Part shown: in pieces, positions 1-7,806 of the stretch | Layout: every line of letters starts with the position of its first letter | How positions within the stretch are numbered: position 1 is the first letter of the stretch | Assembly: GCA_050012355.1 (NCBI GenBank) | Contig: JBEKHI010000009.1 | Span: forward strand, 1-47,073 | Reading direction: 5' to 3' | Source: JBEKHI01 sp050012355 | GTDB taxonomy: Bacteria; Actinomycetota; Actinomycetes; Streptosporangiales; Streptosporangiaceae | DNA: 47,073 bases | The notes under the pieces: generated by a model | What the model saw: the letters and a program-made list of their open reading frames with translations, nothing else | Database searches by the model: none | Told to the model about the DNA's origin: nothing | Made by a program: the position numbers and the translations under genes

Positions 1-2
1 TG

Positions 3-809
3 GCTGAGGCGGTGCCCGACCCGGAGACGCGGCTCGACTTCGCCGCCTGGAACCGGCCCCTCGCCAACCGTGTCTTCGCCGACGGGAACGAGCTTGAGGC
101 CGCGATCGCCGGTCACCTCCGGGCCGACCTGGCCGCGGCCCGCCAGGCGTGGCGCAGCCCGAAGAAGCAGGCCGCCGCCCGGCTGCGGGCGCTGCGCGCG
201 CCCCTTCGCCACCTGCTCGTCCACGGCGTGCTGACGGCCCGGTCCTTCCGTGACGACGTCGACGGCTGGTTCACGGGATTCAGCTCCTTTATCTCCACCG
301 GCCCGCCGCCGTCGCGCATCGAGGAACTGCTGGCCCTGTTTGCTGCCGGACTAGTACGCTTTGTCGGTCCCGATATCCGCGTCGGGCAGGCCTTCACCGC
401 CTGGTCTCCATCGGTGCCCGGCCATCAGGTGACCGCCCGGGTTCTCATCGAGGCCCGGCTGCCGACCCCGGACGTCAGGACGACCGCCGACCCGCTGGTG
501 CGGCACCTGGTCGCGACCGGGCAGGCCCAGCCCTACCAGTGGGGCAGCATCGAGACCGGGGGGATGGCCGTGACCGAGGACGAGTCGCGCATCGTCAATG
601 CCGTCGGCCGGGCGGAGCCGTCTCGTTTCGCGTTCGGCGTCCCCACCGAGCCGCCCGAGTGGCTGACCGCCGCCGGTGCCCGGCCGGGGGGCAATTCCAA
701 GGTCCTGCTCGACGCCGATGCCATCGCGCGCGCAGCGTTGCGGTACGTCCGGAACCGGCAGGGGACCGAGCCCCGCGTCGAGTCGCCCATTCGCCAAGGA
801 ACACCATGA
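3..809 (+). CDS. FAD/NAD(P)-binding protein, C-terminal part (cut by window edge)
   Basis: The frame is open to the left edge, so the N-terminus lies outside the window. A GTG at 12 is only an internal codon. About 268 residues remain. The part around DPLVRHLVATGQAQPYQWG, followed by GGMAVTEDESRIVNAVGR and SRFAFGVPTE, resembles the C-terminal region of large actinobacterial FAD-NAD(P)-binding proteins. In these a second dinucleotide-binding half ends in a line reporting the current status of the substrate. The N-terminal GxGxxG is not visible, so the cofactor claim rests on family resemblance. The stop codon overlaps the next start (ATGA at 806-809), so the gene is translationally coupled to the CMD protein behind it. 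Likely a cytoplasmic flavoprotein; substrate unknown. Confidence 0.6.
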   Translation, partial: AEAVPDPETRLDFAAWNRPLANRVFADGNELEAAIAGHLRADLAAARQAWRSPKKQAAARLRALRAPLRHLLVHGVLTARSFRDDVDGWFTGFSSFISTGPPPSRIEELLALFAAGLVRFVGPDIRVGQAFTAWSPSVPGHQVTARVLIEARLPTPDVRTTADPLVRHLVATGQAQPYQWGSIETGGMAVTEDESRIVNAVGRAEPSRFAFGVPTEPPEWLTAAGARPGGNSKVLLDADAIARAALRYVRNRQGTEPRVESPIRQGTP

Positions 810-1357
810 CTACGAAGCAGATCTCACCGCAGGACGTGATCGAGCATGCCGCCGGCCTGGCGGAGGGAGACAAGCTGCAGCGGCTCCGGCGCCGCCGCGG
901 CAGCGTTGTCGATCACGCCCAGGCCACGCTGCTCGCACTCGTCGACCCCGACGACGCGGGCAACCTCAGCCTGATCGACCGGGCCGCCCTGGCCTTCCGG
1001 GTGGCCGTCGTGAACGAGGAGCAGGAGCTCACCGCCTGGTACCGGCACCGGCTGGTCCAGGTGGGTGCCCCCGCCGCCCTGATCGACGCCGTCCGGGAAC
1101 GGCCCCTCGCCACCGGGCAGCCCGTGGCAGGAGCCGGAGCCGCCGATCACCCGGTTCCCGGCCGGCTTGCCGTGATGCTTGACCACGTCGACCGGGTGAC
1201 GGTCGAACCGGGCGAGGTCGGTCCTGAGCACATCGCGACCCTCGAGGCCGTCGGCCTCGGCGAGCCGGAGATCGTGACCGTCTCGCAGATCGCCGCCTTC
1301 GTCAGCTACCAGGCACGGGTCACCACCGGCCTCCGAGAGATAGCGGCGCTGCAATGA
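806..1357 (+). CDS. CMD domain protein, Avi_7170-like
   Basis: A 183-residue protein starting at the ATG that overlaps the previous stop (ATGA). A frame open further upstream only shadows the preceding gene. Helical carboxymuconolactone-decarboxylase/AhpD-like fold, resembling the Avi_7170 family (TIGR04029), which is typically encoded next to an Avi_7169-type alkylhydroperoxidase, as here. No CxxC pair is present; the only catalytic-looking partner is the next gene, so the two may act together. It ends with a 4-base overlap (ATGA, 1354-1357) with the fusion gene. Role in the cell is inferred: a peroxide- or acyl-handling accessory of a flavin-dependent pathway. The family assignment is from sequence memory, not a search. 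Confidence 0.6.
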   Translation: MTTKQISPQDVIEHAAGLAEGDKLQRLRRRRGSVVDHAQATLLALVDPDDAGNLSLIDRAALAFRVAVVNEEQELTAWYRHRLVQVGAPAALIDAVRERPLATGQPVAGAGAADHPVPGRLAVMLDHVDRVTVEPGEVGPEHIATLEAVGLGEPEIVTVSQIAAFVSYQARVTTGLREIAALQ

Positions 1358-2664
1358 CCGCCACTGATGCCAGCACCGGCGGCACCCGGCCGCCCCGGCT
1401 CGACTTCACGCTCGACGAGCTGGTCTGGGAGCCGCGGATCCGGCCCGTCCCGCCCGACGACTCCTCCAGCCGCAGGCCGGACGGCGGCGGGCGTCCCCCG
1501 AAGACCACCGCCTCGTCCCCGTACTACCGGACGCTTGCGCATGACCCCGCGGTGCTAGCCGAGCGCTCGGCCCTGTACGACGCCATCATGTACCACCGTG
1601 GCGGGGTGTCCAGGGCCGACCGGGAGCTGGCGGCCCTAGCCGTGTCCCGGATCAACGGCTGCCGGTACTGCGCTTCGGTGCATGGCCGGCGACTGGTGCA
1701 GCTCACCAAGGACCCGGTGGTAGCCCCGCGCATCCTGGAAGGAATGGCCACCGACGCCCTAGAGGAGCGCTCCCGGGCCATCGTCGACCTAGCCCAGCAG
1801 CTGACCCGGACGCCCCCCGCACCGATCGCCGGGCAACTGGCCGCCCTGCGGCAGGCCGGATTCTCCAAGGCGGAGCTCCTGGACCTAGTCGAGGTCGTTG
1901 CCCTGTTCGCGTGGGCGAACCGGCTCATGCAGACACTCGGTGACCCGCGGCGGCGTACCGACAGCGACCCTGGTGCCACCACCCGCCGGGCGAATTCCGC
2001 CCCGCGAGGCCGGGACGAGCTGCTGCGGTCGCTGGCCGGTGCTGTCGAGCCCCTCGCCACTGCCATCGGACCCGACGCCGAGGTCATCCTCTACGACCTG
2101 GCCGCGACGCCCCAGTCGGTGGTCGCCGTCGGCGGGACGGTCACCGACGTGGAGGTCGGCAGCCCGCCCGGCCCGGAGCTCAGCTACCAGCTGCGTAACG
2201 GCGGCGGTGCTGACCTGGTCTCCTACACCCACAACCGGGACGGCCGCTTGGTGCACTCCTCGACGGTGTTCCTACGGGACGACAGCGGCCAGCCCACCGC
2301 CTGCCTGTGCATCAACCTCGACCGGACGCGCTTGCAACAGGTCAGCTTCCTCCTTGAGGGCTACCTGACAGCAGGGGTCAGCCGGCACGACGACATCGAG
2401 GAGGCCGGGGCCCACGAGCAGTTCCCGCTCACCGTGGAAGACCTGGCCGATCAGCTCATCCGGGAGGCCATCGAGGAGGTAGGCATTCCGGTTGCGTTGA
2501 TGCAGAAGCAGCACAAGGTGGCGGTGGTGAGCCGCCTCCAGACCCGGGGCTTGTTCAGCATCCGCGACGCGGTGGACTTGGCGGCCAAGGCACTCAACGT
2601 CACGAGGTTTACCGTGTACAACTACCTGAACGAGCTGCAGGACCGGGCGGAGGGGCAATCGTGA
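1354..2664 (+). CDS. AhpD-like redox domain fused to YheO/DauR-type PAS-HTH regulator
   Basis: One uninterrupted frame of 436 residues. Residues about 55-197 are an AhpD/Avi_7169-type alkylhydroperoxidase domain with the redox motif CRYCASVH (Cys103, Cys106, His110). After a polar linker (198-220), residues 222-330 match the YheO-like PAS domain (PAS_6). Residues 362-430 match the HTH_22 helix-turn-helix, including IREAIEEVGIPVALMQK and the ending FTVYNYLNEL that is characteristic of YheO/DauR. Stand-alone relatives of each half are about 190 and 220 residues, so both look complete. ATGA overlap on the 5' side and GTGA overlap on the 3' side place it inside the operon. The obvious inference is that the dithiol state of the first half influences DNA binding by the second; nothing in the sequence proves this. 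Confidence 0.8.
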   Translation: MTATDASTGGTRPPRLDFTLDELVWEPRIRPVPPDDSSSRRPDGGGRPPKTTASSPYYRTLAHDPAVLAERSALYDAIMYHRGGVSRADRELAALAVSRINGCRYCASVHGRRLVQLTKDPVVAPRILEGMATDALEERSRAIVDLAQQLTRTPPAPIAGQLAALRQAGFSKAELLDLVEVVALFAWANRLMQTLGDPRRRTDSDPGATTRRANSAPRGRDELLRSLAGAVEPLATAIGPDAEVILYDLAATPQSVVAVGGTVTDVEVGSPPGPELSYQLRNGGGADLVSYTHNRDGRLVHSSTVFLRDDSGQPTACLCINLDRTRLQQVSFLLEGYLTAGVSRHDDIEEAGAHEQFPLTVEDLADQLIREAIEEVGIPVALMQKQHKVAVVSRLQTRGLFSIRDAVDLAAKALNVTRFTVYNYLNELQDRAEGQS

Positions 2665-4142
2665 CCGTCGCCACCTCGGCCGGGCGGGTAGCGGGCCACC
2701 GACGCGGCGCGATCGCCGAGTTCCTCGGGATCCCGTACGCGGCCGCTCCGCGAGGCCGCCGCCGATTCGAGGCGCCGGCCCCTCCGGAGCCGTGGGACGG
2801 CATCCGGCCCGCCCACGCCTACGCGCCGGTCAGTCCCCAGGTGCCCACCTACGGCCCGGTCGGCACCGCGGCCGCGTCGTCCCTCGATGGCGACGAGGGG
2901 CCGCTGACCCTGAATGTCCGCACCCCTGACGTCAGCGGCCAGGCCCCGGTGATCGTGTGGGTGCACGGCGGGGGATACGCCGTCGGGTCGGGCAGCGAAG
3001 CCGTCTTGCGCTCAGCGGCGTTCGCCCGCAGCGGGGTGGTGGAGGTGACCCCCAACTACCGGCTGGGAGCTATCGGGCTGCTCTATCTGGGCGAAGGCCA
3101 GCCCGCTAACCGCAGCCTCCTCGATTTGGTCGCGGTTCTTGAGTGGGTCCGGGACAACATCGCGCGCTTCGGCGGTGACCCGTCCCGGGTGACCTTGGCG
3201 GGGCGCTCAGCCGGCGGGTTCGCGGTGTCCACCCTTATGGCCATGCCAGCGGCCCGGGGCCTGTTCCAGCGGGCCCTGGTGCAGAGCGGCGCCAGCCCCG
3301 CCCACCTCTCGACCCGGACCGCGGAACGGATCACCGAGCTGTTCTGCAAGGAGCTGGGTGTCTCGCCCGACGAACTGCCCGACGTGCCAGTCGGCCGGCT
3401 GCTCCAGGCCCAGAAGACGTTGTGCGACGACGCCTACACGAATCACCGGCTTGAGCTGTACGGGGAGGGAGTGGCGATCGGCCTGCCCTTCCAGCCCGTG
3501 GTCGATGGACTGACGCTGCCCGATACCCCCGAGAACGCTGTCGCCGGAGGGGCCGCGGCGGGGGTGACCATGCTGATCGGCACCACCACCGGTGAGGCCG
3601 TCACCCACGCCACCGTGCATGGCGACCTCTCCGACGACGACGTCATCCGGCTAGTCGGCCCACGAGCGCAGGCGGTCGGCGCCGACGCCGCGTCGGTGCT
3701 CGCCGGCTACCGGGAGCTGTTCCCCACGGCATCCGGGAAGGCCCTGTGGACCGAGATCGTCGGCGACCTGGTGTTCCAGCTGCCATCGAACCGCTTCGCC
3801 GAGGCCCACTCCCCGCACGGCACCGTGCACAAATACCTGTACGGGGATGTCGGACCCGCTGGCGGGGGAGTGCCGCACGGTGGTGAGGTCGGCGATATCT
3901 GGCGGGATCCCGATGGCCCGTCGCCTGACCTCCCGGAGCGTTTCCGGCCACGTCACCCGGAGCTGGCCGATCAGGTGCACCAGGCGTGGGTCTCCTTCGT
4001 CACCGGTGGCAGGCCCGTCGCGGACGGCTGGCCCGCGGCGCCCGTCTTTGACTCCGAGGACCCCCGATTGCTGCACATCACCCCGGCGGCCGCCGTCGTT
4101 GAGGCCGACCGCTACCATCAGCGTCTTCGCTTGTGGACATGA
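2661..4142 (+). CDS. Type B carboxylesterase
   Basis: A 493-residue alpha/beta-hydrolase of the carboxylesterase/para-nitrobenzyl esterase family. Visible motifs: FLGIPYAAAP near the N-terminus, oxyanion-hole HGGG at 102-105, nucleophile Ser183 in GRSAGG (the usual GESAGG has Glu where this has Arg), an acidic residue in TTTGEA, and a catalytic His in PHGGEVGDIW. No signal peptide, so it is probably cytoplasmic. The GTG start overlaps the previous stop (GTGA), giving the fourth coupled gene of the operon. The operon probably hydrolyses an ester and handles the product with flavin and redox proteins; the substrate cannot be read from sequence. A 46-base decayed copy of its C-terminal part lies at 11920-11965. 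Confidence 0.9.
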   Translation: MTVATSAGRVAGHRRGAIAEFLGIPYAAAPRGRRRFEAPAPPEPWDGIRPAHAYAPVSPQVPTYGPVGTAAASSLDGDEGPLTLNVRTPDVSGQAPVIVWVHGGGYAVGSGSEAVLRSAAFARSGVVEVTPNYRLGAIGLLYLGEGQPANRSLLDLVAVLEWVRDNIARFGGDPSRVTLAGRSAGGFAVSTLMAMPAARGLFQRALVQSGASPAHLSTRTAERITELFCKELGVSPDELPDVPVGRLLQAQKTLCDDAYTNHRLELYGEGVAIGLPFQPVVDGLTLPDTPENAVAGGAAAGVTMLIGTTTGEAVTHATVHGDLSDDDVIRLVGPRAQAVGADAASVLAGYRELFPTASGKALWTEIVGDLVFQLPSNRFAEAHSPHGTVHKYLYGDVGPAGGGVPHGGEVGDIWRDPDGPSPDLPERFRPRHPELADQVHQAWVSFVTGGRPVADGWPAAPVFDSEDPRLLHITPAAAVVEADRYHQRLRLWT

Positions 4143-4232
4143 CCGGTGTCGGGCAGCGCCTACCGGCAGTTCGGTGAGCGCGAAGTGACCGAGGTGGCTG
4201 GTCGCGGCCGCCTGCACCGGCGGTAACGGGGT

Positions 4233-4781
4233 TCACGGTGTTTCGAGGCGGAGCGAGCCGGTGAGCGCGGTCCACTCGTCCACCTGATCCGGGCGGATCA
4301 CGAACCCGAAATAGGCGTCCTGGCCCCTTTCCCAGGGCACAAAGCTCAAGCCGCGGTCGCCGATCCACTGACCGAACACCTCAAGCACCTCGTCGACCTC
4401 GGCGTCGGGACGCGCGGCCCAGTCCCAGGTGAACGTCTCGGTGAGCCCGTGCGTGCGGGCGATCACCTCGGCCTGGTCCACCGCCGTCTGCGGGTCCTTC
4501 CAGTCCACATAGAGCGCCAGCCACCAGTTCCACTCGCTGGTGTCCTGGAGCACGGTGATGAGGACATTCTCGTGCCCGTGGTGTCGCGCTTCGCCCGTGT
4601 CCTGGTCAAGCCCTTCCTCCTCGACCCCGGCGAGGAACGCAGGCCAGCGCGAAGACCTCTGCGGCTCGGGCAGCGGCGCGGCGAGCAGATCGATCAGCGG
4701 ACGCCACGCCTCGGCCGGGGGGAACGGTACCGCGGGAGCGGGAGCGGCCCGGCGTTTAGCGAAGATGCCCATACCCGGCAT
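4233..4781 (-). CDS. Conserved hypothetical protein (possibly DUF6630-like)
   Basis: A 182-residue acidic, tryptophan-rich cytoplasmic protein, convergent with the esterase. I do not recognise the family with certainty; layout and Trp/Asp content recall DUF6630-type proteins. Visible: a Pro/Ala-rich N-terminus (about 1-30), then a compact domain with SEWNWWLALYVDWKD around 85-100 and FVPWERGQDAYFGFVIRP near the end. No membrane segment or signal peptide. The next in-frame Met is at position 4 (MGIFAKRR), which would be an equally good start. Upstream of it the DNA is non-coding and repetitive. Function unknown. Confidence 0.6.
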   Translation of the reverse strand: MPGMGIFAKRRAAPAPAVPFPPAEAWRPLIDLLAAPLPEPQRSSRWPAFLAGVEEEGLDQDTGEARHHGHENVLITVLQDTSEWNWWLALYVDWKDPQTAVDQAEVIARTHGLTETFTWDWAARPDAEVDEVLEVFGQWIGDRGLSFVPWERGQDAYFGFVIRPDQVDEWTALTGSLRLETP

Positions 4782-4886
4782 TGTGTCAAGGTATGGGCAT
4801 CCTCGTCAGGTCGCGGGTCGGCGCATGGCCAGGTTGGCTGACAGCCCAGGTAGCCGGCGACCTTGGAAAGGGGCAGTACCTCCGCC

Positions 4887-4919
4887 TTCATGCCGGACCC
4901 CGAGAGTGTCCGGCATGAA
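4887..4919. terminator. Perfect 12-bp inverted repeat, possible terminator
   Basis: Arms TTCATGCCGGAC (4887-4898) and GTCCGGCATGAA (4908-4919) are exact reverse complements around a 9-base loop. There is no U-tract. It lies about 100 bases upstream of the hypothetical gene on the minus strand, so it may end read-through from the decayed region or act as an operator. The assignment as terminator is tentative. Confidence 0.35.
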
Positions 4920-4980
4920 CGTGCGGCGGCGACCGACCCGTCTGGGTGACGCGCCCCCCGCCTCAGTCGGCGTCGGCTTG

Positions 4981-5047
4981 TCGGCGCGCCGGTCTGTCGG
5001 CGCGCCGGCCTGCTGGCGGGCGGCGGCCTGCTGGCGGGCGGCGACGC
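4981..5047. repeat. Degenerate GC-rich tandem repeat, about four units
   Basis: Two 16-base units, TCGGCGCGCCGGTCTG (4981-4996) and a copy with one change (4997-5012), are followed by two diverged 17-18 base units starting CTGGCGGGCGGCG (5013 and 5031). Probably a slippage product in non-coding DNA. Confidence 0.6.
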
Positions 5048-5311
5048 ATCTTGTCCCGGGTTCGTGCACCTTCCGCGCCCGTGATGTCACGATATGTCGG
5101 GTGGCTTGGGTGCGTTAACCCGGGAGAAGATGATTCTGGTCGGCGCCGCGCCTCCCCGGGCGGGAGAGCGCGGCAGCGGGCAACGGCCACCGCGCGCCCG
5201 CCCCTGGCTTTCACGCCGCGGAGGCCACCCCTGCGGGATGAGGCCACTTCCCGCTTGTCGTCAAAGACGCCAGCCGACAGGTGGGGGCCGTCTGCTGGCG
5301 GCGGCGCGGGT

Positions 5312-5425
5312 ATTGCCGCATGATCGGATGCGGGCGAAGTCTGCCGGTCTGCGATGACGAACGCTCCGGACTCGGTCCCGGACACGCGGCAGGCCGAGTG
5401 CTCGCCGAAGTGGCCGGGAAAGACG
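5312..5425 (-). pseudogene. 3'-end fragment of an MBL-fold hydrolase gene
   Basis: About 114 bases are nearly identical to 12813-12925, the 3' end of the intact MBL hydrolase gene. On the minus strand both encode FPGHF(G)xHSACRVSGTESG followed by AFVIAD. The copy reads GEHSACRV where the intact gene has GGHSACRV, then diverges just before the original stop. Nothing else of the gene remains next to it. Similarity also extends a few bases beyond the stop codon (TTGCCGC), so the duplication included downstream DNA. It is a remnant, not a functional gene. Confidence 0.8.
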
Positions 5426-5759
5426 CGAGCGCATCGCCCATCAGGCGCGGCAGGTGCTGGTGCCACCGGGAGTCAGGATCACTGCTGCGCGCAGTTCATC
5501 GGCCAGTACGCCGAGGCGGCAGTTGGGTATAGCCGTGACGAATCCAGGGATAACCGCTCCTCGTAGTCCCCTGAAACGATCCGGTCGCTGATGCGCGGGC
5601 AGGTGCTTCCCGCGGCTGATTGCACATTCCTTCCACAGCGGTTGAACATCAGGATCGTACGTTGGCAGTCAGCAAAGGCCGCGTGGAGACCGAAGTTAGG
5701 GTCGGCAGGCCGGCTCTGCAGCCAGACGCTAACGCTATCTCACGAAGGAGATACATCAG

Positions 5760-5897
5760 ATGAGCAACCTCAAGATCAAGTCCGCCAAGCTCGTCGCAGT
5801 CTTCGGTTGCGCGCTCACGCTAGGCCTCGGTGTCCTCATTACTGCCGCTCCCGCTCAGGCGCGAGCCGGCATAATGCCCGATACCGCCCGGCTGTAG
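5760..5897 (+). CDS. 45-residue secreted peptide precursor
   Basis: Short ORF with an excellent Shine-Dalgarno site (GAAGGAGA, 9 bases before the ATG). Residues 1-10 are basic (three Lys). Residues 11-30 are a hydrophobic stretch with Gly and Leu, then APAQA at 30-34, a textbook signal-peptidase I site. Cleavage would release only RAGIMPDTARL (11 residues). No known family recognised. Possible roles: a secreted signalling peptide, a small bacteriocin-like product or a decayed secreted protein. It is the first element of a lower-GC islet that also has two mini-ORFs and an MFS exporter. The next large gene is a TPR-containing regulator, which is suggestive because TPR proteins often bind peptides, but no link is shown. 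Confidence 0.6.
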   Translation: MSNLKIKSAKLVAVFGCALTLGLGVLITAAPAQARAGIMPDTARL

Positions 5898-6027
5898 TTT
5901 GGCAGCCGCTTCGCGCATTTACGTTGCGGGTTCCCGCCACGGGACGGACTGCTGGCTGGCCTGCCTACGGCGCTCAACCTAGAAGCCGTATCTCCGCCAG
6001 GGGTTTCACAGTGGAAAGGAGGCCGTC

Positions 6028-6066
6028 ATGAGCATGAACATCACCATGTCCATTAACACTGAGTGA
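6028..6066 (+). CDS. 12-codon mini-ORF MSMNITMSINTE with strong SD
   Basis: AAAGGAGG, one of the best SD sites in the window, sits 5 bases before the ATG. The ORF encodes MSMNITMSINTE and stops 16 bases before a perfect 13-bp GC hairpin. Its layout (SD, tiny ORF, 16-18 base gap, GGGCGGA-type hairpin) is repeated at 7758-7830 on the other strand. Either a translated mini-gene (peptide product) or a leader peptide. It points toward the 3' end of the MFS gene, so it has no downstream gene to regulate, which favours a product of its own. Confidence 0.5.
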   Translation: MSMNITMSINTE

Positions 6067-6082
6067 TTCAGTAATTGTGACC

Positions 6083-6115
6083 GCGGGCGGAGCCGACATC
6101 ACCGGCTCCGCCCGC
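6083..6115. terminator. 13-bp GC hairpin, probably bidirectional terminator
   Basis: Arms GCGGGCGGAGCCG (6083-6095) and CGGCTCCGCCCGC (6103-6115) are exact complements around a 7-base loop. It lies 17 bases past the mini-ORF on the plus strand and 115 bases past the MFS stop on the minus strand, so it can end both transcripts. No U-tract, as often in actinomycetes. The stem shares GGGCGGA with the hairpin at 7758-7788. Confidence 0.7.
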
Positions 6116-6229
6116 TCCATCTGTGCTCGACGCCAGTGTCCGTCGAGCAGCTGTCCCGAACGACAAGTAATCATGGTCCGCCGTGAGGTATCCGTGTCGG
6201 TACGCACATCGGAGTGATGTTGATCCCTA

Positions 6230-7510
6230 TCAAGGTATGAGAGCGTTCGAGACTTGTTTTTGCGATACCGCGGAGTGCTGATGCTCCTTCGACTCTGCTG
6301 CCGCAGTTACAGGGATGGCGATGAGTCCAGTCACCGCAAATACTGCGCCGAGGGCCAGCCAGCCGGGTTCCAGAAAAGTAGCCACCACGGCGGACATAAG
6401 GAGGGGCCCGGCGACCTGGCAAATTCCTTCGGCGGACTTAATCAGCCCCAGATATTCACCACGTCGTTCTGCTGGAGCCAAGGAAAAACACAGGACATTC
6501 TCCGCGCTCAGATAGATAGTCACTGCAGCTCCATACGTCGTTGTCAGCGTAATCATGATGATTATGGCGACCCAACCGCCTGTCCAGCCAGTAGCGGCAA
6601 TACCGGCGCAGAAGATGCCGAACAAGATGCCGGCAACCGCCGTGGCCCTGCCCGCAGCCTTAACGCTCTTGATCCTGCGGCTGATCAGAATACCCAAGCC
6701 CAGCACAATGAAAATATCCGAGAGCATGAAGAGCGCACGCCAAGGCCTGGCTAGGTCGGTGCGCGTTACGATCCATAGGGGCAGGCCGACCTGCTCGACC
6801 GCGCAGTTCAGATAGAACACGCCGCATATTCCAGTAACCGCCAGGTAGCGGCGGTCGCGGATCACTGCCCAGTCATGCTGTGGACGGTCGGCGCGAGTTC
6901 GAGACGGCTCGCGCTGGATGTCGGGCAGGCGGATGGCCGCGGCCGCGGAAATGATCCCCAGGATCGCTATTGTGGCTAGCCCGATGCCATACGTGGTGGC
7001 TCGTGGCTCGATTAGGACGGCCGCGACGGCGCCAGCGGCCAGCACGTTACCGATCCCTGCCATGCTCTGGGCGCGTGCCCGGAACTCGGCAGGCTGATCG
7101 CCGCCAGCGTGGGCGACCATGACGTTGTTCGCATTGCGAATCGTCGTGATCAAGGCCGTTGCGATAATCGTGAGAACAAGAATCTCGGTAAGGCCGTGGA
7201 CGACGGCGAACGCGACAACTGATAGTCCGAAAAAGGGTCGCGCTGCTGCTATGAGCACACGGGGTTGGCGGCGGTCGGCCAATCGCCCAGCGTACGGGGA
7301 GACCGTTAGCATGACGGCACCGGACAGCCCGATCACGACACCGACCTGCGCGATCGGCAGTTGCTTGATCTGGACCAGAAAGATCGGCACCAGGGCGATG
7401 TACATCCCGTAGGAAATATTGTTCACCAGGGTGAGGGCCAGGATTCGTCGGCGAGGTCCTGGATCTGGGCCGAAGTAGTGGCGGAGGATGCTCGTGCCGC
7501 TCAGCATCAT
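6230..7510 (-). CDS. MFS exporter, 12 transmembrane segments
   Basis: A 426-residue membrane protein with about twelve hydrophobic segments in two halves. The loop GRLADRRQPRVLIAA between segments 2 and 3 corresponds to the MFS signature GxLaDRxGRr. A polar central loop (about residues 190-215) separates the halves. Related to drug or peptide efflux MFS proteins; substrate unknown. Start ATG at 7510 has GGAG 8-10 bases upstream; a second ATG follows at once. Base composition is visibly lower in GC than in neighbouring genes, suggesting transfer. It is flanked by mini-ORF/hairpin cassettes on both sides and preceded by an AT-rich 230-base leader. Efflux of a small peptide product or of an antibiotic is the reasonable guess. 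Confidence 0.85.
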   Translation of the reverse strand: MMLSGTSILRHYFGPDPGPRRRILALTLVNNISYGMYIALVPIFLVQIKQLPIAQVGVVIGLSGAVMLTVSPYAGRLADRRQPRVLIAAARPFFGLSVVAFAVVHGLTEILVLTIIATALITTIRNANNVMVAHAGGDQPAEFRARAQSMAGIGNVLAAGAVAAVLIEPRATTYGIGLATIAILGIISAAAAIRLPDIQREPSRTRADRPQHDWAVIRDRRYLAVTGICGVFYLNCAVEQVGLPLWIVTRTDLARPWRALFMLSDIFIVLGLGILISRRIKSVKAAGRATAVAGILFGIFCAGIAATGWTGGWVAIIIMITLTTTYGAAVTIYLSAENVLCFSLAPAERRGEYLGLIKSAEGICQVAGPLLMSAVVATFLEPGWLALGAVFAVTGLIAIPVTAAAESKEHQHSAVSQKQVSNALIP

Positions 7511-7757
7511 AATTGCTCCATGATCACCCGTAGTGTTCCGCTTTCCCCGTCATCTAGCCTAAAGCGCTTCGAGAGCTTCGTCTACTATTCAATCCTTTGA
7601 TTGCAATGAGGATGGTGATTTCATCTAGCAGTATCTATCTGCCTCTACTTGTCTCTAGTTCCTCGGATTTATCCTTGCTATCTCTAGTTTAAAATCACAA
7701 AATAGTCAGACTCGTCATTGACGTGTGCACCGATCTGTTGTATCGATGCAAGCATCA

Positions 7758-7788
7758 CGGGCGGAACCAGCGGTGCTGGTTCCGCCCG
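7758..7788 (-). terminator. 14-bp GC hairpin after the heptapeptide ORF
   Basis: Perfect 14-bp stem (7758-7771 with 7775-7788) and a 3-base loop, beginning 18 bases after the heptapeptide stop on the minus strand. It then leads to the 250-base leader of the MFS gene. It could be a terminator giving a separate mini-transcript, or the attenuator of the MFS gene. No alternative antiterminator pairing was obvious by eye. Confidence 0.65.
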
Positions 7789-7806
7789 CATAATCGACCC
7801 ATGAAC

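Larger units (their letters stand above)
4782..5759. other. 978-base intergenic region with decay products
   Basis: No intact gene is seen. It holds a perfect 12-bp inverted repeat (4887-4919), a degenerate 16-18 base tandem repeat (4981-5047) and a fragment of an MBL-hydrolase 3' end (5312-5425). On the minus strand about 5445-5570 there is an open, coding-looking stretch (with RLGVLADELRAAVILTPG) that I cannot assign and that has no evident start. The last 20 bases carry the Shine-Dalgarno site of the small secreted peptide gene at 5760. Confidence 0.5.

Noticed and set aside
4887..4891. Small minus-strand ORF starting MKAEVLPLSK at 4891
   Set aside because: Its start lies inside the inverted repeat and the rest is low-complexity and overlaps the hypothetical gene in another frame.
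5445..5570. Coding-looking minus-strand stretch with RLGVLADELRAAVILTPG
   Set aside because: No start, no SD and no recognised family. Mentioned only in the intergenic entry.
7718..7746. Plus-strand promoter-like TTGACG, 17 bases, TATCGA upstream of the 14-bp hairpin
   Set aside because: It would transcribe straight into the hairpin with no gene behind it. Possibly antisense to the heptapeptide gene, but a chance match is as likely.
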